Shown: positions 17,102-25,396 of the stretch, one piece after another | Numbering within the stretch: position 1 is the first letter of the stretch | Layout: the number at the start of each line of letters is the position of its first letter | NCBI GenBank assembly: GCA_023301795.1 | Contig: JALZVU010000019.1 | Location: 1-34,294, forward strand | From: Granulosicoccus sp. | Lineage (GTDB): Bacteria > Pseudomonadota > Gammaproteobacteria > Granulosicoccales > Granulosicoccaceae | Direction of reading: 5' to 3' | Length of the DNA: 34,294 nt | Position numbers and translations under genes: made by a program | The notes under the pieces: model-generated | What the model saw: only the letters and a program-made list of their open reading frames with translations | What the model was told of the DNA's origin: nothing | Databases searched by the model: none

Positions 17102-17677
17102 ATGGAAAATCGGTTGGTAGCAATATGTTGTCTAGTCACTCTGTTGGCTCTACAGCCCGCTATGGCTAGCACCAAAGTTGGCGGCGTCACTCTTGAGCAG
17201 ACGATCTCTGTCGGTGATACTCCACTGAGTTATAACGGTGCAGGGATTCGCAAGAAACTGTTTTTCAAGCTCTACGTGAGTAGTTTGTATCTGACCGATG
17301 CGCTTAACGGCGCCGGTGCTGCCGACATCCTCGAAGCCGATGAAACCATGCTAATTCAGCTCAATATCCTGTCTGACTTGCTGACGCGCGACAAGATGAT
17401 AAAGGCGATGAAAGACGGGTTCAAAAAATCAACCGGATCGAACACCGCCCCCATTGAGAATGAGATCACTACGATGATCGATTCGCTCAGCCAACCCATT
17501 CGTCCAGGCGACGTTTATCAGATTTATTACACCAGCGCATCAGGCACTCAGATCATTCTGGATGGAGAGACGATTGCGACTATTCCTGGCATGCCCTTCA
17601 AGAAGGCAATTTTCGGTATCTGGTTGTCTGATTCACCAGTACAGCGTACGTTAAAAGGCGCCATGCTCGGAGCGTAG
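17102..17677 (+). CDS. Secreted chalcone-isomerase-fold protein
   Basis: 191 residues from the ATG at 17102, with AGGA seven bases upstream. A signal peptide ends QPAMA (cleavage after 22). The mature protein shows the bacterial chalcone_isomerase-like pattern: KVGGVTLEQTISVGDTPLSYNGAGIRKK (seen in part), then FFKLYVSSLYL, a helical middle, and GDVYQIYYTSASGTQI with the closing FKKAIFGIWLSDSPV. In plants this fold includes fatty-acid-binding proteins as well as flavonoid enzymes; bacterial members have no proven flavonoid role. Its place after FadL and a lipase and facing FadE suggests a periplasmic fatty-acid carrier, which is inference. Two hairpins separate it from the lipase gene. Confidence 0.87.
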   Translation: MENRLVAICCLVTLLALQPAMASTKVGGVTLEQTISVGDTPLSYNGAGIRKKLFFKLYVSSLYLTDALNGAGAADILEADETMLIQLNILSDLLTRDKMIKAMKDGFKKSTGSNTAPIENEITTMIDSLSQPIRPGDVYQIYYTSASGTQIILDGETIATIPGMPFKKAIFGIWLSDSPVQRTLKGAMLGA

Positions 17678-17683
17678 TTAGAA

Positions 17684-17714
17684 TGCGCGGCAGCAGATTA
17701 ATTTCTGCCGCGCA
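17684..17714. terminator. Bidirectional hairpin terminator between converging genes
   Basis: TGCGCGGCAG and CTGCCGCGCA are perfect 10-bp arms around an 11-base A/T-rich loop. It lies between the stop of the chalcone-isomerase-like gene and the stop of fadE. T-runs are weak on both sides, so efficiency is uncertain. Confidence 0.65.
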
Positions 17715-17724
17715 AGGCTGCTCG

Positions 17725-20196
17725 CTACTGATGAACAGGCTCACTCGGAGCCACCGGCTTGGCAACTGCGGCTGATTGCAATACGTCATTCGGAAAATCG
17801 TCCACCATCACCACACGTTGAGTCGCTGTTGCTGCGGTGAGTAACAGCTCAACTTCCTCTGCAGACACAAGCCCTTCCACGCTGAGCTGCTGCAACCAGG
17901 TGGGATAGTCGATACCGTAAGGCTGCTGTCTACGCGTTGCCTTCAACTTGCGTTCTGCACTATCAGCTGCCAGGACACAACGCAATGCGTACTCCACACA
18001 GCCTGTGACGTCGGTAGGATCATCACTCAAGTAAACACCATCGGTGAGACGATCTCGAGCCTCTGACTCACTGAGTAATAAACGTGCACATGCTTGCGTG
18101 AGTTTGTCGTTCGGTGTTCGGTAACGACGCCCCAGTGGAAACACAATACCGCGAAGTATCAGGCCGATAGGCGTATTGGGAAAATTTCTCAGAATCTGGT
18201 CCAGAGCCACTTGTGTCTCAAACAAGGCATGCCTTACAGACCACTCCAGCAAGGGCTGATCGGCTTGTGGACGCCCGGTATCTTCAAAACGTTTCAACAC
18301 CGCTGAGGCCATATACATATGCATCAGCCCATCAGCGAAACGGCCCGACAGCATCTCGCGGCGTTTGAGTCCACCGCCCAGAAACAACATCGCAAAGTCT
18401 GCAAGAAAAGAATAAGCAGCACTCATACGCCCCAGACGTCGATAGTATTTTGCGTTGGGCCCGTCAATCGGCGAATCAGCAAAAACGCCTTTTGTCAGAC
18501 CGTGGAACAAGGAGCGTGCGCCATTTTGAACGGCGTAGCCGATATGACCCATCAGCGCCTCATCAAAGCTCTCCAGCGCTTCGCGCTTGTTGGGTAATGA
18601 AGCTGCGGTAATCTCATCCATCAACCAAGGATGGCAGCGAATAGCTCCCTGTCCAAAAATTATCAGACTACGGGTGAGGATGTTGGCCCCTTCAACGGTG
18701 ATACCGACTGGCACGGCCTGATATGGACGTCCCATGAAGTTGTTAGGGCCCATGCAAATACCCTTACCACCAATGATGTCCATACCATCATTGATGACCG
18801 TGCGCATGCCTTCAGTGTTGTAGTACTTGAGGATAGCTGACGCCACTGACGGCTTTTCGCCATCATCCAGTGCCGCACATGTCAGCCGCCGTCCGGCGTC
18901 CATGGTGTAGGTCAAGCCGGCTATGCGGCCCAATGCCTCTTCAATGCCCTCGAACTTGCCAATAGGCAAATTGAACTGCTTGCGCACACGGGCATAGGCA
19001 CCCACAAAACGCGACGCTGACTTACCCGATGCCACCCCATTACTGGGTAGTGAGATGCCACGCCCGATGGACAATGACTCCATCAGCATCCGCCAGCCTT
19101 GACCGACCATCGGCTGCCCGCCGATCACCCACTCCATAGGAATAAACACATCGGTGCCACTGTTAGGACCGTTCATGAACGCCTGATTTAGCGGAAAGTG
19201 ACGCCTACCAATGTTCACACCGGTGGTATCAGTTGGAATCAATGCGCAAGTAATACCCAATGCCTCCTCGTCTCCCAGTAGCTTGTCAGGATCGTAGGCC
19301 TTGAACGCCAGCCCAAGCAGCGTTGCAACCGGGCCCAGAGTAATGTAGCGCTTGTCCCAGGTGACTCGCATACCCAGTACTTCGCGCCCCTCATGCTCAC
19401 CCATACACACGATGCCCATATCGGGCATGGCGCCCGCATCAGAGCCTGCGGAAGGTCCGGTGAGTGCGAAACAAGGTATTTCCTCGCCTACTGCCAGTCG
19501 AGGAAGGTAGTAGTTTTTCTGTTCCTCAGTGCCGTAGTGCAGCAATAGCTCGGCGGGCCCTAATGAGTTGGGCACCATAACACTTACCGCGCCAGTGACA
19601 CTGCGTGTGGCAAGCTTGGTGACAACTTCCGAATGCGCCATGGCGGAAAATCCCAAACCACCGTACTCCTTGGGGATAACCATACCCAGGAAGCGCTCCT
19701 GCTTGATGAATTTCCAGACATCAGGCGGCAGATCGTTCAGCTCGTACGTTATCTGCCAATCATTCATGATGGCGCAAAGTTTGTCCGTCGGCCCGTCCAG
19801 AAAAGCCTGCTCCTCTGCCGAGAGCGCCGCTTCCGGGTAGTTATTAAGCTTTTGCCAGTTCGGTGCGCCACGAAAAAGTTCTGCCTCCCACCAGACTGTG
19901 CCAGCATCTATGGCGGCTCTTTCTGTGTCAGACATGGGCGGCAGGACCGCGCGCACGTATTTCAGCAAAGGCAAGCTGACAATTTTCTGGCGAAGCGGGC
20001 GAAGGTTGAATACAACCGCCACGCACAGCGACAGGGCTGTAAACGCTGTGCCCGCGATACCTGACAAGGTGCCCAAAAGATAGGCCACCAACAGAATAAG
20101 CGCACCTGCGCCTGTGGCAACAGCCACGCTAAGCCGGTTTTTGGAGACAACAAACAACGTTACTCCCAGTACACACAGCCAGAAGATAATACCCAT
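17725..20196 (-). CDS. fadE: Membrane-associated acyl-CoA dehydrogenase FadE
   Basis: 823 residues from the ATG at 20196, supported by GGAG five bases upstream. A longer frame reaching 20289 lacks that support, and E. coli FadE is about 814 residues. The N-terminus holds hydrophobic helices (MGIIFWLCVLGVTLFVVSKN and a second around 25-50). The acyl-CoA dehydrogenase domain shows IPKEYGGLGFSAMAHSEV, a FALTGPSAGSDAG FAD-binding stretch, RGISLPSNG and the DGMDIIGGKGICMG region. The C-terminal DUF1974-type extension of FadE is present. It catalyses the first step of fatty-acid beta-oxidation. It converges on the FadL-lipase-CHI-like group and is transcribed away from folE across a spacer with a palindrome. 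Confidence 0.96.
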   Translation of the reverse strand: MGIIFWLCVLGVTLFVVSKNRLSVAVATGAGALILLVAYLLGTLSGIAGTAFTALSLCVAVVFNLRPLRQKIVSLPLLKYVRAVLPPMSDTERAAIDAGTVWWEAELFRGAPNWQKLNNYPEAALSAEEQAFLDGPTDKLCAIMNDWQITYELNDLPPDVWKFIKQERFLGMVIPKEYGGLGFSAMAHSEVVTKLATRSVTGAVSVMVPNSLGPAELLLHYGTEEQKNYYLPRLAVGEEIPCFALTGPSAGSDAGAMPDMGIVCMGEHEGREVLGMRVTWDKRYITLGPVATLLGLAFKAYDPDKLLGDEEALGITCALIPTDTTGVNIGRRHFPLNQAFMNGPNSGTDVFIPMEWVIGGQPMVGQGWRMLMESLSIGRGISLPSNGVASGKSASRFVGAYARVRKQFNLPIGKFEGIEEALGRIAGLTYTMDAGRRLTCAALDDGEKPSVASAILKYYNTEGMRTVINDGMDIIGGKGICMGPNNFMGRPYQAVPVGITVEGANILTRSLIIFGQGAIRCHPWLMDEITAASLPNKREALESFDEALMGHIGYAVQNGARSLFHGLTKGVFADSPIDGPNAKYYRRLGRMSAAYSFLADFAMLFLGGGLKRREMLSGRFADGLMHMYMASAVLKRFEDTGRPQADQPLLEWSVRHALFETQVALDQILRNFPNTPIGLILRGIVFPLGRRYRTPNDKLTQACARLLLSESEARDRLTDGVYLSDDPTDVTGCVEYALRCVLAADSAERKLKATRRQQPYGIDYPTWLQQLSVEGLVSAEEVELLLTAATATQRVVMVDDFPNDVLQSAAVAKPVAPSEPVHQ

Positions 20197-20201
20197 AAGA
20201 G

Positions 20202-20205
20202 CTCC
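20202..20205 (-). promoter_or_regulatory. Shine-Dalgarno deciding the fadE start
   Basis: GGAG on the minus strand is five bases before the ATG at 20196. No comparable site precedes the in-frame start at 20289. Confidence 0.65.
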
Positions 20206-20317
20206 AGATTGATAAATGTCTATATAGCGTGTGGCAACAACTAGCATCGCCCGTACCAGACTATGTTTATAAACCTGTATACGCAGCAAAAAATAAGGCT
20301 GTGTATCAACCGCAAGG

Positions 20318-20336
20318 CGACACCATTATGGTGTCG
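20318..20336. promoter_or_regulatory. Perfect 19-bp palindrome, probable operator
   Basis: CGACACCA-TTA-TGGTGTCG has 8-bp perfect arms with a 3-bp centre. It lies 122 nt upstream of the fadE start and 222 nt upstream of the folE start, with a TATAGT just to its right. It does not look like the FadR or PsrA sites I know. The regulator is unknown. Confidence 0.5.
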
Positions 20337-20557
20337 AAAATCCGCTATAGTTCAAGTACTGGTACAGCCGAGGCAATAGCTGCTATGCGAGGGAGTATGC
20401 CACGAGCGCGCCAGTGTCTATCTACATCATACGCTCTAACGTTTTCGTCCACTATTCTGGCCTGCACAGCAACACTGGCGGCAGGTTTAATAACTACGTG
20501 TTCCTTTGCTCACAGCGCAAATACTGGCGCTTGAAACGGCTCTACCGCTCAATCACT

Positions 20558-21109
20558 ATGGACAAAATGACTTCAGCCTTCACCGACATCATTAATGCGA
20601 TCGGTGAAGACGCTTCCCGCGATGGCCTGCGCGACACCCCCACACGTGCTGCCAAGGCGATGGAATTTCTGACCCAAGGTTATGGCCAGACACTGGAGCA
20701 AGTGGTAAACAATGCCATTTTTGAGTCAGATAGTGAGGAAATGGTCATTGTTCGTGATATCGAACTCTATTCGCTCTGCGAACATCACTTGCTGCCGTTT
20801 ATCGGAAAATGCCATGTAGCCTATCTGCCTCGCGGCAAGGTTATTGGCTTGTCCAAGATAGCGCGCATTGTGGATATGTATGCCAGACGCCTGCAAATAC
20901 AAGAATCATTGACTAGCCAGATCGCCACCGCTGTACTGGAGGTCACCAACGGTCTGGGTGTGGGCGTTATCGTGGAGTCCCAACACATGTGTATGATGAT
21001 GCGCGGCGTCCAGAAGCAGAACTCTTCAATGACAACGTCGTCCATGCTGGGCAGGTTTCGCTCGGATATCAATACGCGCAATGAATTCTTGCAACTGATA
21101 AAGAACTAG
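20558..21109 (+). CDS. folE: GTP cyclohydrolase I
   Basis: 183 residues from the ATG at 20558. Translation upstream of this ATG does not resemble the family. The zinc ligands are C74 and H77 in [10 protein letters not shown] and C145 in [11 protein letters not shown], matching the Cys-His-Cys set of classical FolE (type IA). [22 protein letters not shown] and the C-terminal TRNEFLQLI are also typical. It converts GTP to 7,8-dihydroneopterin triphosphate, the first step of folate and tetrahydrobiopterin synthesis. It stands alone on the plus strand, with its stop 71 nt from the stop of a converging gene. The Shine-Dalgarno is weak. Confidence 0.97.
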   Translation: MDKMTSAFTDIINAIGEDASRDGLRDTPTRAAKAMEFLTQGYGQTLEQVVNNAIFESDSEEMVIVRDIELYSLCEHHLLPFIGKCHVAYLPRGKVIGLSKIARIVDMYARRLQIQESLTSQIATAVLEVTNGLGVGVIVESQHMCMMMRGVQKQNSSMTTSSMLGRFRSDINTRNEFLQLIKN

Positions 21110-21180
21110 CCCCTCACCCGGCAAGATACCCTGCAAGGCGCCCCACCGTCACCCAGCCATCACTCAACGGCCACGGTGAC

Positions 21181-22290
21181 CTACTCAAGCATCTGTGCAA
21201 AACGTTTGAGTCGAGACAACTCTCGAGCCACATTAACTGTGAATGCACCTTCATTGGAGTAGTCATCCACCAGCCCCAGCTTGAATACCTGCTCGGGCCA
21301 ACTGGCGAGTGCAGACTGATCGAACAAGCCAGACAGCGACTGCAGTGGTTCATCAGGTTGGGAGGCGGCTGGCCGGTACAAGCCAATATAATTGGAGAAC
21401 GTCAGATCGATTCGTGCGCTCATTAACGTTGGCACATTTCTCATGACATCCTGTCGTTCAGATGCGCTCGTGGCAATGATACTGATTCCACCTTCAAGTG
21501 GTATCTGCAACGCTTGTGACACCGGCATGCTGAGAATATCAACGTCACCGGTAAGCAGTGCCAACGCCATGGACTGCAACGAATCGTACTGCCGATACGG
21601 ATATCGCGTGGAATCCTGGCCCACTGTGTCCATTAGCATCATAGCCACAAGATGATCTCTGCCACCCACAGGCGTAAGCCCGCCGACACTCATCGGCCCT
21701 GCAGCTCCATGAGCTCTGGCAAAGCGTGATCGTAACTCTTGAGCGTTGCGTGTCTTGAGCATCAGAAACGCTTGATAATCTCGAACAATCTCTACCACGG
21801 GCACTAACGAATTCAGCAGGTCGGCAGCACTGAGCGCCTCACTGGAAGCCTGATTCTCCCATGACGAAATAAACGTATCCAGACCTGCAAGCAACAACGC
21901 TGGCTCATCGCTTTGACGAACCTGGTCGTCGGTAGCGTCACGCATCACGCGCTGCACCCGAATATCACTTGCTTGCAGAGTACGGATGGTTTCGTCAGCC
22001 AAGGTATCCATGATGGGAAACATCGGTGACAGTGTTGCCAGACCGATGACATCGGCGTTGTCGCTCGACGTGTTATCCACAACGCCGTCGTCAGCACTCA
22101 CATTGAATGTGGCGCACATTAGAAACAATGAAAAACTTAACGCAGCGACTTGTCGCCACACAACCGCGAGTGGGCTTATTCTCCGGGTTAGCGAGTTATG
22201 GGTATGCAAGCTATAAGAAAGTAAGCCATGAGTATGCAAACTATAGGCATGCAAACTATGGGTAGGTAAGAATTTTTTGACAGATTTCAT
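21181..22290 (-). CDS. Orphan TctC/Bug-like periplasmic binding protein with N-terminal repeats
   Basis: 369 residues. A central stretch, GGRDHLVAMMLMDTVGQDS then RYPYRQYDSLQSMALALLTGDVDIL, fits the conserved part of Bug/TctC solute-binding proteins (helix after the ligand-binding loop, then VPY and the LLGGxVD motif). The rest is divergent. A hydrophobic signal-like segment (VAALSFSLFLMCATFNVSA) ends near residue 66, preceded by an unusually long N-terminus containing five-residue repeats (HSLHA, YSLHT, HGLLS, YSLHT, HNSLT). The true start may therefore be nearer the hydrophobic segment, for example a GTG at about residue 46, but neither start has a good Shine-Dalgarno. No TctA or TctB transporter gene is next to it. 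The ligand is unknown; it could be a sensor rather than a transporter part. Confidence 0.6.
   Translation of the reverse strand: MKSVKKFLPTHSLHAYSLHTHGLLSYSLHTHNSLTRRISPLAVVWRQVAALSFSLFLMCATFNVSADDGVVDNTSSDNADVIGLATLSPMFPIMDTLADETIRTLQASDIRVQRVMRDATDDQVRQSDEPALLLAGLDTFISSWENQASSEALSAADLLNSLVPVVEIVRDYQAFLMLKTRNAQELRSRFARAHGAAGPMSVGGLTPVGGRDHLVAMMLMDTVGQDSTRYPYRQYDSLQSMALALLTGDVDILSMPVSQALQIPLEGGISIIATSASERQDVMRNVPTLMSARIDLTFSNYIGLYRPAASQPDEPLQSLSGLFDQSALASWPEQVFKLGLVDDYSNEGAFTVNVARELSRLKRFAQMLE
22186..22260 (-). repeat. Five 15-bp units at the 5' end of the Bug-like gene
   Basis: The plus strand shows TATGCAAGCTATAAG (22203), TATGCAAACTATAGG (22233) and CATGCAAACTATGGG (22248), all in 15-bp register, with more diverged units between and after. 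Read on the minus strand in frame they give five-residue repeats with the core SLH(T/A). Confidence 0.75.
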
Positions 22291-22428
22291 GGACGTTCGA
22301 GAGTCCTCAGATCAGAATAAAAGCAATACAGTTTATTTGTTACGCCACAATATGCCTGATAGACCTGATAACTCTTGCGCTTGTAGCGACTCACCACACA
22401 GGTCTTTAAAATAGTAATTCCTGAAACC

Positions 22429-24318
22429 TCAGCCGGCCTCTTTGTCGGTCTTATCTTCACCAGCAAGCTGCATATGCCATAAATCAGCATACAAGCCCCC
22501 TGTTGCGAGCAAACTTGTGTGCGTACCCCGCTCGACAATCTCACCGGCATCGAGCACCAGAATCTGATCAGCATCCACCACCGTGGAAAGCCTGTGTGCA
22601 ATGACCAAGGATGTGGCTCGCTTGGCAACGGCATTCATGCCTTCCAGAATAGCCTGCTCACTGCGCGTATCCAGACTGGATGTGGCTTCATCAAAAACAA
22701 TGATGGGCGGGTTTTTTAACACGACACGCGCAATGGCCATACGTTGCTTTTCACCACCGGAAAGTTTCAGACCACGCTCTCCCACGATGGTTTCATAACC
22801 CTTCGGGAGCTGCGCTATAAAATCTTCAAGATTGGCTCTGCGTGCAGCCTCGGCAACACGCTCGTCGTCAGCTTCCGGATGCGCATAGGCCAGGTTATAG
22901 CGAATGGTGTCATTGAACATGACTGTATCCTGTGGCACCACACCCAAGGCATCGCGCAAACTGGACTGTGTGCAATCGCGAACATCCACGCCATTGATGG
23001 ACACACTGCCCTCACTCACATCATAAAAACGAAACAGCAAACGCGACAACGTGGACTTGCCCGCACCTGATGGCCCCACCACGGCGACTTTTGTACCCGG
23101 CTCCACAACAAAGCTAATGCCTTTGATAATAGGCCGTTCCGGCAAATAGGCAAAATGCACATCCTTGAACTCAATGCGAGATTCTTCAACTTTTAAATTC
23201 ACCGCATCAGCCTTGTCCTGAATTTCAGGTTTGCGCTCAAGTAGCTTTAACACCAGATCCATATCAGCCAGAGCGTATTGCAAACTTCGGTAAACAACAC
23301 CAAGCACATTTAACGGTACAAACAGCTGTAGCATCAAGGCATTAATTAATACGATATCGCCCAGCGTTATAGCGTCACTGGCAACGTCTCGCGTCGCCAG
23401 CATCATGATTAACGTAACACCGACCGCCACGATAGCCGCTTGCCCAAAGTTCAGCGTTGACATCGTTACCTGACTGCGTACTCCCGCATCAGCCCAGCCT
23501 TCCATGTGTTCATCATAGGCGGCGATTTCACGTTTTTCGTTATTAAAATACTTTACTGTTTCGTAGTTGAGCAGACTGTCCACTGCGCGACCGCTGGACA
23601 GCGAATCCAGGCGATTCATCTCATGCCTGAACTTCATGCGCCATCCTGAAAATATCAGCGTAAACATGATGTAGACGACCACCGTCAATACCACGATGGT
23701 GGTGTACTGCCATCCATAACCACCAAGCAGAATACCGGCCACCAGCAGAAATTCTGCTGCGGTAGGCACAATATTGAACACCAACAAGTTCACGATGGAA
23801 CTTAACGAATTTGTACCACGCGACAGATCCTTGGAGATACTCCCAGTGCTTCGCTCCAGATGAAACGACAATGATAGATCGTGCAGATGCGTCAGCACTT
23901 CTGTGGATAAAGTATGCATGGCGCGATAACGCACACGCGCAAACAACGCATCACGAAGCTCTTTAAACAAGGAGCTGGTAAGGCGCAACAAGCCATATGC
24001 TGCAACCAGACCCAGCCCGACCAGCATGACATCATTACCGCTAAATGCATCGAGCAGTGAACCTGCCTGCGCAGCACCCTCTTGCGCGCCCGTACTGCCG
24101 GTTATGACTTCCGCAGTATCTTTTCCCTCATCCAGTGCATTGACAATTTCCTTGAGCAAAAGCGGCACGGCCACAATCGCCAACTTAGAGATCATCAGAC
24201 AGCCCAGCGCCAACACTACGCGCCCTCTGTATTCCCACAAATAGCGTGTGAGTTTCTTCAGGTTATCAAAATCACGCCGGTTACTGTGCGGAGCGTCTAC
24301 GCGACCTAGGCCTTGCAT
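22429..24318 (-). CDS. Atm1-type ABC exporter (permease-ATPase fusion)
   Basis: 629 residues: an N-terminal membrane domain of about six helices (roughly 30-345) and an ATPase domain with Walker A GPSGAGKS (415-422), signature LSGGE (519-523) and Walker B IIVFDEATSSLD (D543, E544). The linker stretch LLNYETVKYFNNEKRE (about 249-264) is diagnostic of the Atm1/ABCB7/HMT1 family rather than MsbA. Members export glutathione-linked or sulfur compounds and metals, contributing to iron-sulfur balance or heavy-metal resistance. Residues 65-95 form a poorly conserved loop. The start ATG shares one base with the dusA stop (TGATG), so it is cotranslated with dusA. The cargo here is unknown. Confidence 0.93.
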   Translation of the reverse strand: MQGLGRVDAPHSNRRDFDNLKKLTRYLWEYRGRVVLALGCLMISKLAIVAVPLLLKEIVNALDEGKDTAEVITGSTGAQEGAAQAGSLLDAFSGNDVMLVGLGLVAAYGLLRLTSSLFKELRDALFARVRYRAMHTLSTEVLTHLHDLSLSFHLERSTGSISKDLSRGTNSLSSIVNLLVFNIVPTAAEFLLVAGILLGGYGWQYTTIVVLTVVVYIMFTLIFSGWRMKFRHEMNRLDSLSSGRAVDSLLNYETVKYFNNEKREIAAYDEHMEGWADAGVRSQVTMSTLNFGQAAIVAVGVTLIMMLATRDVASDAITLGDIVLINALMLQLFVPLNVLGVVYRSLQYALADMDLVLKLLERKPEIQDKADAVNLKVEESRIEFKDVHFAYLPERPIIKGISFVVEPGTKVAVVGPSGAGKSTLSRLLFRFYDVSEGSVSINGVDVRDCTQSSLRDALGVVPQDTVMFNDTIRYNLAYAHPEADDERVAEAARRANLEDFIAQLPKGYETIVGERGLKLSGGEKQRMAIARVVLKNPPIIVFDEATSSLDTRSEQAILEGMNAVAKRATSLVIAHRLSTVVDADQILVLDAGEIVERGTHTSLLATGGLYADLWHMQLAGEDKTDKEAG

Positions 24319-25370
24319 CAGGCGCTACGTCTTTCTGAATGTTCAGCAGTATTCAATGGGTTCTGTTCATCGGTGTTCAAAAATTTGAGTGCCTCGTCAA
24401 TCAAGGTCATGGCATCGGGCGCACGACTTGCCTGCTCGCTTATGTGTCGACGCCAGAGACGCGCACCGGGCACCTGCTGAAACAAGGCGACCAGATGCCG
24501 GCTCATAGCACTGAGCCTGACACCCTTTTCATGCCATCCGTGCATGTAACGCGCATAGTCACGAGCCACCTCGAATAATGCATCCATACCAGGCTCGTGG
24601 TTGATACCACCGGTAAGCGTCGGAAACACTCGCGCATCAGCTTCAGCCAACATGGCAGGATGGTAGTAGGCCGCGCGGCCGATCATCACCCCGTCTACCT
24701 TCGCTAAGTGTTCAAGTGTGGCATCCAAGGATTCGATTCCGCCATTGATACTGATGTGCAAATCGGGAAACTCGCGCTTGAGTCGATACACAAAATCGTA
24801 GCGCAGTGGCGGCACACTCCGGTTCTCTTTGGGGCTTAGCCCGTCCAGCCAGGCTTTGCGCGCATGCACGATGAAATGCTGACAGCCACTGCTGGCTACT
24901 TGCCGCACAAACGACTCAAGCGCCTCGTAACTGTCGTCGCGATCGATGCCCAGCCGACACTTTACGCTCACCGGGATTGTCACCGCATCACGCATGGCAC
25001 TGATAGTGTCACGCACCAGATCAGGCTCTGCCATAAGACACGCACCAAAGCGCCCAGCTTTGACTCTGTCGCTGGGGCAACCAACGTTCATATTGATTTC
25101 CTGGTAGCCCCAATCTTCACCGATACGAGCAGCAGCGGCCATCTGATCGGGATCAGAGCCACCGAGCTGCAAGACAATGGGATCTTCGCTGGAGTGTTTG
25201 CCCAGCAAATACTCACGATCACCGTGAATGATGGCCGCACTGGTCAACATCTCGGTATACAGCAAAGTGTGACGGGTAAGCCTGCGCGCCAGATACCGAT
25301 AGTGCCGGTCTGTCAGCTCCATCATGGGCGCAATGGCTAGCTTGCGGTGATTGTCCAGTTCAATTGGCAT
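24318..25370 (-). CDS. dusA: tRNA-dihydrouridine synthase A
   Basis: 350 residues. It has the FMN-dependent TIM-barrel DUS fold: APMMELTDRHYRY at the start, LLYTEMLTSAAIIHG, VLQLGGSDP, and INMNVGCPSDRVKAGRFGACLM with catalytic C98. HARKAWLDGLSPKENR and SINGGIESL are strong DusA (not DusB or DusC) signatures. It reduces uridine to dihydrouridine in the tRNA D-loop, at positions 20/20a in E. coli. It lies 26 nt after the ubiF-like gene and overlaps the ABC-transporter gene by one base, so all three are probably one transcript. The C-terminal tail of about 30 residues is not conserved. Confidence 0.96.
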   Translation of the reverse strand: MPIELDNHRKLAIAPMMELTDRHYRYLARRLTRHTLLYTEMLTSAAIIHGDREYLLGKHSSEDPIVLQLGGSDPDQMAAAARIGEDWGYQEINMNVGCPSDRVKAGRFGACLMAEPDLVRDTISAMRDAVTIPVSVKCRLGIDRDDSYEALESFVRQVASSGCQHFIVHARKAWLDGLSPKENRSVPPLRYDFVYRLKREFPDLHISINGGIESLDATLEHLAKVDGVMIGRAAYYHPAMLAEADARVFPTLTGGINHEPGMDALFEVARDYARYMHGWHEKGVRLSAMSRHLVALFQQVPGARLWRRHISEQASRAPDAMTLIDEALKFLNTDEQNPLNTAEHSERRSA

Positions 25371-25396
25371 GGCGCATTCTATACCCTAGTGCCAGC

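Larger units (their letters stand above)
20197..20557. other. Divergent intergenic region between fadE and folE
   Basis: 361 nt with no supported gene. It must contain promoters for fadE (minus) and folE (plus). Notable contents are the perfect palindrome at 20318-20336 and a plus-strand TATAGT at 20346-20351 with no good -35. Frames that extend FolE and FadE into this region look like chance openings, because their sequence is unlike either family. Confidence 0.6.

Noticed and set aside
20414..20557. A 48-residue N-terminal extension of FolE
   Set aside because: The upstream residues do not resemble FolE, and the family start fits the ATG at 20558.
22203..22262. A CRISPR-like or iteron array suggested by the 15-bp repeats
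   Set aside because: Units are short, contiguous, in frame with a gene and have no spacers; no cas or replication gene is near.
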